Source: Thiomargarita sp.
GTDB taxonomy: Bacteria > Pseudomonadota > Gammaproteobacteria > Beggiatoales > Beggiatoaceae
Assembly (NCBI GenBank): GCA_023144675.1
Contig: JAGLFE010000001.1
Span: forward strand, 1 to 5,430
DNA: 5,430 nucleotides
Direction: 5' to 3'
Each line of letters opens with the position of its first letter. Position 1 is the first letter of the stretch. This document shows positions 1-5,430 of this stretch, in pieces. The position numbers and the translations under genes were made by a program. Under the pieces are notes generated by a model. That model saw nothing but the letters and a program-made list of their open reading frames with translations, had not been told where the DNA came from and searched no databases.

Positions 1-33
1 GTGTGCTGATTATAGAACAATAGTCCTAAAATA

Positions 34-108
34 GGTAGTGCTAAACCTGTCAGGTCTCAAAGACCCAACAGGTTTTTTGAGACCATCACTACTTTATTCA
101 GGACTACC
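34..108 (+). mobile_element. 75-bp miniature inverted-repeat element, copy 1
   Basis: This short non-coding element begins GGTAGTGCT and ends AGGACTACC, so its ends are 9-bp inverted repeats with one mismatch. A second copy lies in the opposite orientation at 5048-5122 and matches at 67 of 75 positions. Inside is a 33-bp palindromic core (43-75) followed by six T's. A further pair, GGTCTCAAA (53-61) and TTTGAGACC (76-84), can form a competing hairpin. It is too short to encode a transposase, so it would be non-autonomous and moved by an enzyme encoded elsewhere. Unlike copy 2, its flanks (CTAAAATA before, CAAAATTT after) show no clear target duplication, so it may be older. The existence of the repeat is certain; its mobile nature rests on copy 2. 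Confidence 0.85.
43..78 (+). terminator. Terminator-like hairpin inside element copy 1
   Basis: AAACCTGT (43-50) pairs with ACAGGTTT (68-75). After a 2x2 internal loop, GGTCT (53-57) pairs with AGACC (61-65) around the loop CAA. The 3' arm runs into a T6 tract (73-78). This has the shape of an intrinsic terminator for transcription entering from the left. It may end transcription from whatever lies before position 1, or it may only be the structural core of the element. No gene ends nearby to confirm termination. Confidence 0.45.
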
Positions 109-510
109 CAAAATTTTAACACGATTGATGTGCATTACCTCTTGCATAAATATTGCTAAGGGTTTGATCTTTTATAAAAACAGAAATATTGATTATACAA
201 GATATAACAACAGAAAGCTCACAATTTATAAAACTTAATTTTTCCAATTGATAAAAACCCCGAATTTCTACTTACATAATATGTACAAGAATATCTCTAT
301 CATTTCCTTCACCACTAAAGCGAAAAATGCGGTTAAAAAAGAAACCACCCAAATCCACTACTCGACATAATATCCCTTACTTTATAAATATATATTTTAT
401 TATTAGGTATAATATATAATTTATCTTCAATAAAAATTATTCAATATCAATTACTTATGAGATAAAAAAATAAATTTAAAAAAATATGAATAATGTAGTA
501 TAAAATTTAG
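109..510. other. AT-rich intergenic region with no convincing gene
   Basis: About 400 bp between the element and the thiC leader. It is strongly AT-rich, especially 380-520, with many short A/T tracts and TATAAT-like strings that cannot be ranked by eye. The only plus-strand frame of any length (38-238) runs through the mobile element, has no ribosome binding site and resembles no family I recognise, so it is not called. A GC-richer island at 272-365 is listed separately. I see no RNA gene here. Confidence 0.6.
272..358 (-). other. Possible tiny ORF or coding remnant (28 codons)
   Basis: On the minus strand a frame from a GTG at 358 to TAA at 272-274 reads in part DLGGFFFNRIFRFSGEGN and then DRDILVHIM. 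The stretch is clearly richer in G+C than the DNA on both sides and its composition looks protein-like. There is no ATG in this frame and no clear ribosome binding site. A second minus-strand frame across the same bases is also open, reading a hydrophobic segment containing IWVVSFLTAFFALVV, so the true frame, if any, is unclear. I do not recognise a family. It could be a remnant, part of a dispersed repeat, or chance. Confidence 0.2.
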
Positions 511-516
511 TATAAT
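511..516 (+). promoter_or_regulatory. Candidate -10 box for thiC
   Basis: TATAAT lies about 10-15 bases before the first conserved base of the TPP riboswitch, where the start of a riboswitch transcript would be expected. No good -35 hexamer is visible about 17 bp upstream. The surrounding DNA is so AT-rich that TATAAT strings occur by chance, for example near 409-418. The position is the main argument. Confidence 0.4.
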
Positions 517-525
517 AATAATAAT

Positions 526-603
526 TAACTACAGGGGTGCTATTAACGGCTGAGAATATACCCTTTAAACCTGATCCAGCTAATACTGGCGTAGGGAAGT
601 CAA
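526..603 (+). promoter_or_regulatory. TPP (thiamine pyrophosphate) riboswitch aptamer, thi box
   Basis: The conserved landmarks of the thi box are present in order. GGGGTGC lies at 534-540 and GGCTGAGA at 548-555, the pyrimidine-sensing arm. ACCCTTTAAACCTGATCC spans 560-577, and CCAG (576-579) pairs with CTGG (586-589) around CTAATA. GCGTAGGGAAGT (589-600) closes the aptamer. The P1 closing stem is weak by eye, with only ACT (528-530) to AGT (598-600) obvious. The aptamer lies 45-50 bases before thiC, its classic target. TPP binding normally lowers expression of the downstream gene. The outer limits are approximate; the identity is secure. Confidence 0.95.
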
Positions 604-657
604 CTTATATTTCTTGCGCTCAGTATTTTTAACCAGACAATTACAATATGAGCGTAA
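588..657 (+). promoter_or_regulatory. Riboswitch expression platform over the thiC start codon
   Basis: Two exclusive pairings are visible. In the OFF form, 614-622 (TTGCGCTCA) pairs with 649-657 (TGAGCGTAA), nine continuous pairs with one G-U, covering the T and G of the start codon and codons 2-3. In the ON form, the aptamer's 3' part (588-598) pairs with 610-620, eleven continuous pairs of which four are G-U. This would use up the strand needed to hide the start. TPP would hold 588-598 in the aptamer and so favour the OFF hairpin. No T-tract terminator is seen, which fits translational control. The folds were found by eye and energies were not computed. Confidence 0.55.
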
Positions 658-2492
658 ATCATCAAGATATTATTTCTACCCAACCTTTTCCTAAATCGAA
701 AAAAATTTACATTACTGGTAGCCGCCCTGATATTAAAGTACCCATGCGGGAAATTAGTCTATCAGATACCTTATTAGAAAATGGGCAAAATAAACCTAAT
801 CAGGCAGTTATAGTTTATGATACTTCTGGAGCCTATACTGACCCGGAAATTACTATAAATATTAATAATGGCTTAAAAGATATAAGGTCGGCATGGATAA
901 AAGAGCGTAATGACACTGAGATACTAGCCAATGTTACTTCTAAATATGGTCAGGCTCGCCAAACTAATCCCGAATTAAATGCTATTCGTTTTAAACAGCA
1001 TGCTTTACCCCGTAGAGCAAAAACAGGTAAAAATGTAACCCAATTACATTATGCTCGGCAAGGTATTATTACGCCAGAAATGGAATTCGTTGCTATTCGT
1101 GAAAATCAACGTTTAAAAGATGTTACAGATTCGCAATTATTAGCTCAACATCCAGGAAAATCATTTGGAGCTAATATTCCCAAAGAAATTACATCTGAAT
1201 TTGTACGTGAAGAAATTGCACGGGGGCGAGCGATTATTCCAGCCAATATTAATCATCTTGAATTGGAACCTGTCATTATCGGACGTAATTTTTTAGTTAA
1301 AATCAATGCCAATATTGGTAATTCGGCAACAACTTCCTCAATTGAAGAAGAAATTGAAAAAATGGTTTGGTCAATTCGTTGGGGTGGCGATACGGTCATG
1401 GATTTATCAACTGGTAATCATATTCATGAAACTCGGGAATGGATTTTGCGTAATTCACCAGTGCCGATTGGAACAGTGCCTATTTATCAAGCTTTAGAAA
1501 AAGTAGAAGGTAAAATTGAGGAACTTACTTGGGAACTATTTCGGGATACTTTGATTGAGCAAGCGGAACAAGGTGTTGACTATTTTACTATTCATGCTGG
1601 TATGCGTTTAGCACATGTTCCTTTAACAGCCAAACGTTTAACTGGAATTGTTTCTCGTGGCGGTTCAATTATGGCTAAATGGTGTTTAATACATCATCAG
1701 GAAAGTTTTCTCTATAGCCATTTTGAAGAAACCTGTGAAATTATGCAAGCCTATGATGTTTCCTTTTCTTTAGGCGATGGATTACGTCCTGGTTCAATTG
1801 CTGATGCTAATGATGCAGCCCAATTTGCCGAATTGGAAACTTTAGGTGAATTGACTAAAATTGCTTGGCAACATGATGTGCAAACGATGATAGAAGGACC
1901 AGGACATGTTCCCATGCACTTAATTAAAGAAAATATGGAGAAACAACTTACAGAATGTGATGAAGCTCCTTTTTATACCTTAGGACCTTTAATTAATGAC
2001 ATTTCCCCTGGCTATGACCATATTGCTTCCAGTATTGGAGCCGCCATGATTGGTTGGTATGGTTGTGCCATGCTTTGCTATGTTACACCGAAAGAACATC
2101 TTGGATTGCCTGATAAACATGATGTGCGTGAGGGAATTATTACTTATAAGATTGCTGCTCACGCCGCAGATTTAGCCAAAGGACATCCAGGTAGCCAATA
2201 TCGTGATAATGCAATTTCCAAAGCTCGATTTGAATTTCGTTGGGAAGACCAATTTAATTTAGGTTTAGACCCGATTCGCGCTCAGGAATTCCATGATAAA
2301 TCTTTACCCAAAGAATCGGCTAAAATAGCTCATTTCTGCTCCATGTGTGGACCGCATTTTTGTGCAATGAAAATTACCCAAGATGTACGTAATTACGCTG
2401 AAAATAAAGGAATTGAAGATGTTGATTTGGCTATAGAACAGGGATTAAAAGAAAAAGCTTCCCAATTTAAACAACAAGGCGGGAAAATTTAA
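648..2492 (+). CDS. thiC: Phosphomethylpyrimidine synthase ThiC
   Basis: ThiC is a cytoplasmic radical-SAM enzyme that rearranges 5-aminoimidazole ribotide to HMP-phosphate, the pyrimidine half of thiamine. The 614-residue product has the family features in order. An N-terminal ThiC-associated domain contains IYITGSRPDIKVPMREI (about 20-36) and YDTSGAYTDPEI. The barrel core includes QLHYARQGIITPEMEF, IIPANINH, GRNFLVKINANIGNS, SIRWGGDTVMDLSTG and EGPGHVPM (416-423). At the C-terminus CSMCGPHFC supplies the CX2CX4C cysteines C564, C567 and C572 for the 4Fe-4S cluster. Length is near the 631 residues of E. coli ThiC, the difference lying at both ends. The ATG at 648 gives the expected N-terminus. 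No purine-rich ribosome binding site precedes it, and the start is probably governed by the leader hairpin. All key motifs are intact, so it should be functional. Confidence 0.98.
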   Translation: MSVNHQDIISTQPFPKSKKIYITGSRPDIKVPMREISLSDTLLENGQNKPNQAVIVYDTSGAYTDPEITININNGLKDIRSAWIKERNDTEILANVTSKYGQARQTNPELNAIRFKQHALPRRAKTGKNVTQLHYARQGIITPEMEFVAIRENQRLKDVTDSQLLAQHPGKSFGANIPKEITSEFVREEIARGRAIIPANINHLELEPVIIGRNFLVKINANIGNSATTSSIEEEIEKMVWSIRWGGDTVMDLSTGNHIHETREWILRNSPVPIGTVPIYQALEKVEGKIEELTWELFRDTLIEQAEQGVDYFTIHAGMRLAHVPLTAKRLTGIVSRGGSIMAKWCLIHHQESFLYSHFEETCEIMQAYDVSFSLGDGLRPGSIADANDAAQFAELETLGELTKIAWQHDVQTMIEGPGHVPMHLIKENMEKQLTECDEAPFYTLGPLINDISPGYDHIASSIGAAMIGWYGCAMLCYVTPKEHLGLPDKHDVREGIITYKIAAHAADLAKGHPGSQYRDNAISKARFEFRWEDQFNLGLDPIRAQEFHDKSLPKESAKIAHFCSMCGPHFCAMKITQDVRNYAENKGIEDVDLAIEQGLKEKASQFKQQGGKI

Positions 2493-2532
2493 ATTTATCA
2501 TAGCAAAACTTAAATAATCTAAACTTAATAAC

Positions 2533-3111
2533 ATGACAACTAGCGAAAAACGACTTTTTTATATTGCTGGATTTTTTTTCATTATATATATGTTGCCATT
2601 TTATATTGCACCTAAAGTTTACAATGTTTATGAAGATTATAATCAAAATATTGAAACTTTAGAAAGTAATATAAAAAAATATGAAAAATTGAATCAACAA
2701 ACTGAAGAAATAAAAGCAGAATATCAACATTTAACCACAATAGTTGCGGAAATTGAATCAGGATTATTAACTGGACAAACACGGCAATTAATTGGAACTA
2801 ACTTACAAAGTTTAGTAACAAAATTAGCTAAAGATGTTGGTATTACAATGGTTAAATCTTTGCCACCACCTGACACTTCATTCGCAACAGATGAATGGTT
2901 GTTTGTTATTCAGTCTATGCAATTTGAGGCTTCTTCAGCAACATTGATTGATTTTTTGCAAGCGATTACGGATAATGATAAAAAATTAGAAATTATTCAT
3001 GTAAATGTACGTAGTCGTAATAATAAACTCACTGGTAAAATTGAAATTGGGGGCTTTAGTTATGCCCCTCAAAATATTATTCAAGAATTAACTGGAGAAA
3101 ATGTAATATGA
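2533..3111 (+). CDS. GspM/PilO-like inner-membrane assembly protein (type II secretion or type IV pilus)
   Basis: This 192-residue protein has the architecture of the GspM/PilO family. It has a short charged N-terminus (TTSEKR), one membrane segment at about 7-26, a polar coiled-coil-like stretch at about 32-75 rich in E, K, Q and N, and a C-terminal alpha/beta domain (about 85-180). Family members sit in the inner-membrane platform, with the C-terminal ferredoxin-like domain in the periplasm, and help link the motor to the pseudopilus. No catalytic residues are expected. It overlaps the downstream secretion ATPase gene by ATGA, which suggests translational coupling and supports the assignment. 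It resembles the T2SSM_b subtype, but this cannot be confirmed by eye. It begins 40 bp after thiC with no terminator or clear promoter between, so some read-through from the riboswitch-controlled transcript is possible. No strong ribosome binding site is seen before the ATG. Confidence 0.7.
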   Translation: MTTSEKRLFYIAGFFFIIYMLPFYIAPKVYNVYEDYNQNIETLESNIKKYEKLNQQTEEIKAEYQHLTTIVAEIESGLLTGQTRQLIGTNLQSLVTKLAKDVGITMVKSLPPPDTSFATDEWLFVIQSMQFEASSATLIDFLQAITDNDKKLEIIHVNVRSRNNKLTGKIEIGGFSYAPQNIIQELTGENVI

Positions 3112-4559
3112 ATCCACTTAATTTACCTTTATTTAACGATTTACTTTCCAAAAAAGGTATTGCACCGACTGAAGAATTCCCAAAGAATCCTTGTTTAAAA
3201 TATTTTAATTTACCTGCTATTGAAGATAGAAGTAAGATTCGGTTTCTATTAGGGCAACAAATTCAGTTTCAAAGAGATGAAGAAGACAGCGTTGCACGGT
3301 TAATTAAGCATTGGCGAGCTAAATTAGCCCCTGAATTAGAAGGTGCAGAAGGTCAAGGCATGGAAAATTTAGATAATGAATATTTGCAAGACTTAGCTTC
3401 GGATGCACCAGTGATTAGAATGGTAAACCATTTAATGGAACGAGCTTTGGATTTAAATGCCAGTGATATTCACTTTGAACCAGAAGAAAAGGTGTTAAAA
3501 ATTCGTTGCCGAGTGGATGGAGTTATGGTTAATATTGAGACTTTGCCTGCTACAGTAATTTCTGCTATATCTTCCCGAGTAAAATTGATGGCACGATTGG
3601 ATATTGGGGAAAAACGTTTACCGCAAGATGGACGTATCCAATATAAAATGGGTAATCGTAGTTTAGATATGCGGGTATCGACCTTACCAGGAGTGCATGG
3701 TGAATCAATTGTATTACGTATTTTAGACCGCAGTGATATACAAGTTGAATTGAATGAATTAGGAATACCTCAAAATGTACTAGATTCTTATAAAATTATT
3801 ATTCAACAGCCGCATGGAATTATATTAGTTACTGGTCCGACTGGCAGTGGTAAAACCACCAGTTTATATGCTACTTTATCAAAAGTAAATACTGGGCAAC
3901 AAAAAATTATCACCGTTGAAGACCCAGTAGAATACCAGCTGGAAGGCATTACTCAAATCCATGTCAACGCAAAGATTGGCTTAGATTTTGCGGCGGGATT
4001 ACGTTCTATTGTTCGGCAAGACCCTGATATTATCATGGTTGGAGAAATTCGTGACCATGAAACAGCAGAAATTGCGATTGAATCCGCATTAACTGGACAT
4101 TTAGTATTTTCTACTTTACATACCAATGATGCAGCCAGTGCTATTACTCGCTTACAAGATATGGGCGTGGATTCTTATTTAATTAGCTCCAGTGTTATTG
4201 GTATTATGGCACAACGCTTAGTTCGCAAAGTCTGTCCTAATTGTAGTGAAGCAGTTAAATTAAGTGCGGAAGAGTTGCAAGTGTTGAATATTCATGCTAG
4301 TGAATATCCTACTATTAAGCGAGGCAAAGGTTGTGATCATTGTGCAAATACTGGTTATCGGGGTCGAGTTGGTTTATATGAATTATTAATGGTTTCTGAT
4401 AATATTCGGCGTTTGATTGGCAATAGTAGTGATGCTAACCAAATTCGTGCTCAAGCAATTAAAGAAGGTACGCAGACGCTCAGAAAAGATGCGTTACAAA
4501 AATTAAGACATGGAATTACTACTCCAGAAGAGATATTAAGAGTAACTAGGGAAACTTGA
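3108..4559 (+). CDS. gspE: Type II secretion ATPase GspE (GspE/PilB family)
   Basis: This cytoplasmic hexameric ATPase powers pseudopilus assembly for protein export across the outer membrane. The 483 residues carry all four family motifs. The Walker A motif GPTGSGKT is at 243-250 and the Asp box NASDIHFEPE at 117-126. The Walker B region DPDIIMVGEIRD is at 305-316 and the His box GHLVFSTLHTND at 330-341. A C-terminal zinc finger uses C376, C379, C409 and C412. LRSIVRQDPDI and DAPVIRMVN favour GspE over a PilT-type retraction motor. Residues 1-90 are diverged and short compared with typical N-terminal docking domains, so its GspL-like partner may be unusual. GGAG (3094-3097) ten bases before the ATG is a plausible ribosome binding site inside the upstream gene. 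No gspF or other secretion gene follows before the tRNA. A PilB/MshE-like pilus role is possible but less likely. Confidence 0.88.
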   Translation: MNPLNLPLFNDLLSKKGIAPTEEFPKNPCLKYFNLPAIEDRSKIRFLLGQQIQFQRDEEDSVARLIKHWRAKLAPELEGAEGQGMENLDNEYLQDLASDAPVIRMVNHLMERALDLNASDIHFEPEEKVLKIRCRVDGVMVNIETLPATVISAISSRVKLMARLDIGEKRLPQDGRIQYKMGNRSLDMRVSTLPGVHGESIVLRILDRSDIQVELNELGIPQNVLDSYKIIIQQPHGIILVTGPTGSGKTTSLYATLSKVNTGQQKIITVEDPVEYQLEGITQIHVNAKIGLDFAAGLRSIVRQDPDIIMVGEIRDHETAEIAIESALTGHLVFSTLHTNDAASAITRLQDMGVDSYLISSSVIGIMAQRLVRKVCPNCSEAVKLSAEELQVLNIHASEYPTIKRGKGCDHCANTGYRGRVGLYELLMVSDNIRRLIGNSSDANQIRAQAIKEGTQTLRKDALQKLRHGITTPEEILRVTRET

Positions 4560-4691
4560 TATGTTTTAAAAAATTATTAACTATGTAGAATTATCTAATA
4601 AAAAATAATTTATAATTGAAATAAAACCATGTATTTAAAGCTATTAGAAAAATAATATAGCAGTTAGCTATTATAAATTTCATAAAAAGAC

Positions 4692-4719
4692 TTGCATTTT
4701 TTTTATTATAGGTTATAAT
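4692..4719 (+). promoter_or_regulatory. Promoter of the tRNA-Thr gene
   Basis: TTGCAT (4692-4697) and TATAAT (4714-4719) are separated by 16 bp, and the mature tRNA begins 12 bp after the -10 box, leaving a leader of only a few bases. This is a sigma-70 type promoter with a perfect -10 and a partial -35. The 130 bp between gspE and this promoter are AT-rich with no gene; the only structure is a weak 5-bp hairpin (4657-4671). Confidence 0.7.
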
Positions 4720-4730
4720 ACTTTTTCAAT

Positions 4731-4803
<73 letters not shown>

Positions 4804-5039
4804 CACTTCTATAATATTCTATTCTTTAAATATTAACAAATCAATTTCATATTTTCTATACTAAATTTATATAATACGGATTTTCGTCCAAAAATAAATT
4901 GAGTTTGACTGCTTTTCTGTGCGTTTATCAGGTTTATTAATCCTCGTTCCTTAATTATGTATATTCTTTATTTGTTATGATTAAACTGACCGTATTGCAA
5001 AAAGTTATCTATTTGTCTAAATACCTCTGAAGATAACAT

Positions 5040-5047
5040 AATAAACG
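5040..5047 (+). repeat. Target-site duplication, left copy (AATAAACG)
   Basis: AATAAACG directly abuts the left end of the element and is repeated exactly at 5123-5130 against its right end. The match stops precisely at the element boundaries (T at 5039 against C at 5122; G at 5048 against T at 5131), as expected for a duplicated target. Confidence 0.88.
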
Positions 5048-5122
5048 GGTAGTCCTGAACAAAGTAGTGATGGTCTCAAAAAACCTGTCAGGTATCAAAG
5101 ACCTAACAGGTTTAGCACTACC
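5048..5122 (-). mobile_element. 75-bp miniature inverted-repeat element, copy 2, inserted in a hydrolase gene
   Basis: It is inverted relative to the copy at 34-108. On the plus strand it starts GGTAGTCCT and ends AGCACTACC, and it is bounded by perfect 8-bp direct repeats. The host gene reads through correctly if the element and one repeat are removed, so the ends are defined to the base. It carries no coding capacity of its own. The 42 bases outside the core differ from copy 1 at one position only, whereas the 33-bp core (5081-5113) matches copy 1 better in direct than in inverted orientation. An 8-bp duplication narrows the possible transposase families, but I cannot assign one. Confidence 0.88.
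5078..5113 (-). terminator. Terminator-like hairpin inside element copy 2
   Basis: On the minus strand AAACCTGT (5113-5106) pairs with ACAGGTTT (5088-5081), with an inner stem AGGT/ACCT, followed by six T's (5083-5078). The direction matches transcription of the hydrolase, so the insertion may have given that gene a premature transcript end as well as a frameshift. Termination is inferred from shape only. Confidence 0.4.
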
Positions 5123-5130
5123 AATAAACG
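5123..5130 (+). repeat. Target-site duplication, right copy (AATAAACG)
   Basis: This is the exact second copy of the 8-bp sequence at 5040-5047 and lies in the His-Thr-Phe-Ile codons of the hydrolase on the minus strand. One copy belongs to the original gene; the other arose when the element inserted. Confidence 0.88.
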
Positions 5131-5430
5131 TATGCGTATGTGGTACAACTAAGAAATCCTTCATTTCATCTAATTGGGTTCTTTTTACCGATACTTTCCC
5201 ATCATCTTTTCCTGGTATCAACGAAGAAAACCAAGGTTCTATACTTTTAGTGCCAGCTATAATACCAATTTCGACCTTAACTGGCTTCAATCGATTAGGC
5301 AAACTATCTTTAGTAGTCGTTAACTGTTGACCCGCTATTCCTGTTGACCACCAATACCAAAAAGTATTTTTAAAACGATCTGATATTTAACTGCCTTGAT
5401 TAGGTGGACTTAACATCACAACCCTTTAAA

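Larger units (their letters stand above)
4968..5430 (-). pseudogene. Alpha/beta hydrolase (esterase/lipase-like) pseudogene, 3' part
   Basis: The minus strand encodes the C-terminal part of an alpha/beta hydrolase that continues beyond the right edge. From 5425 it reads RVVMLSPPNQGS, then a stop (TAA, 5389-5387) where relatives have Glu, then ISDRFKNTFWYWW, TGIAGQQLTT, VKVEIGIIAGTKS, IPGKDDGKVSVKRT and VVPHTHTFI. DDGKVSV should hold the catalytic Asp and HTFI the catalytic His; the nucleophile Ser lies outside the window. A second TAA (5428-5426) precedes RVVML. The 75-bp element (5048-5122) interrupts the frame just after HTFI, giving a chimeric tail that stops at 5009. Excising the element and one 8-bp repeat restores IMLSSEVFRQIDNFLQYGQ and a stop at 4968-4970. 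Two stops plus an insertion indicate a dead gene. Its substrate is unknown. Confidence 0.85.

Noticed and set aside
38..238. 66-codon plus-strand frame
   Set aside because: It runs through the mobile element into AT-rich spacer, has no ribosome binding site and resembles no known protein.
1306..1497. 63-codon frame inside thiC
   Set aside because: It is an out-of-frame shadow of a fully conserved thiC coding region.
4657..4671. Terminator after gspE
   Set aside because: The ATAGC/GCTAT stem has only five pairs and no T tract after it; in such AT-rich DNA this is expected by chance.
5009..5302. A separate 97-residue minus-strand gene
   Set aside because: Its apparent start is a TTG in the middle of a conserved hydrolase domain, and its last part is element-derived sequence. 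It is a piece of the pseudogene.
5067..5330. 87-codon plus-strand frame
   Set aside because: It is antisense to the hydrolase remnant, whose conserved motifs are all on the minus strand, and it begins inside the inserted element.

Overview
The window is about 5.4 kb of AT-rich bacterial DNA whose proteins look gammaproteobacterial: a long ThiC close to the E. coli type, a type II secretion (T2SS) or type IV pilus type ATPase, and a tRNA-Thr. Low GC, a small dispersed palindromic element and a decaying gene would suit a filamentous sulfur bacterium (Beggiatoa/Thioploca-like, Thiotrichales). That placement is a guess from general resemblance, not something the sequence proves.

Layout, left to right. 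Positions 34-108 hold one copy of a 75-bp palindromic mobile element. About 400 bp of very AT-rich DNA with no convincing gene follows, including one GC-richer island near 272-365. A TPP riboswitch (about 526-603) precedes thiC (648-2492), the HMP-P synthase of thiamine biosynthesis. Its leader can be folded into two mutually exclusive structures, one of which buries the thiC start codon. Forty bp downstream lies a two-gene cluster with an ATGA overlap: a membrane-anchored GspM/PilO-like protein (2533-3111) and a GspE-type secretion ATPase (3108-4559). A tRNA-Thr(UGU) with its own promoter follows at 4731-4803.

The right end (4968-5430, minus strand) is the 3' part of an alpha/beta hydrolase pseudogene. 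It has two in-frame stop codons and a second copy of the 75-bp element inserted in its last coding stretch. That copy is flanked by perfect 8-bp direct repeats (AATAAACG). Removing the element and one repeat on paper restores a typical hydrolase C-terminus, which is direct evidence of transposition. The two element copies differ mainly because their 33-bp palindromic core is inverted relative to the arms.

The working genes fall into three units: thiamine synthesis under TPP control, a fragment of a secretion or pilus machine (inner-membrane scaffold plus motor ATPase), and a tRNA. I found no CRISPR array, prophage or complete insertion sequence. The most notable content is the miniature element and the riboswitch expression platform.
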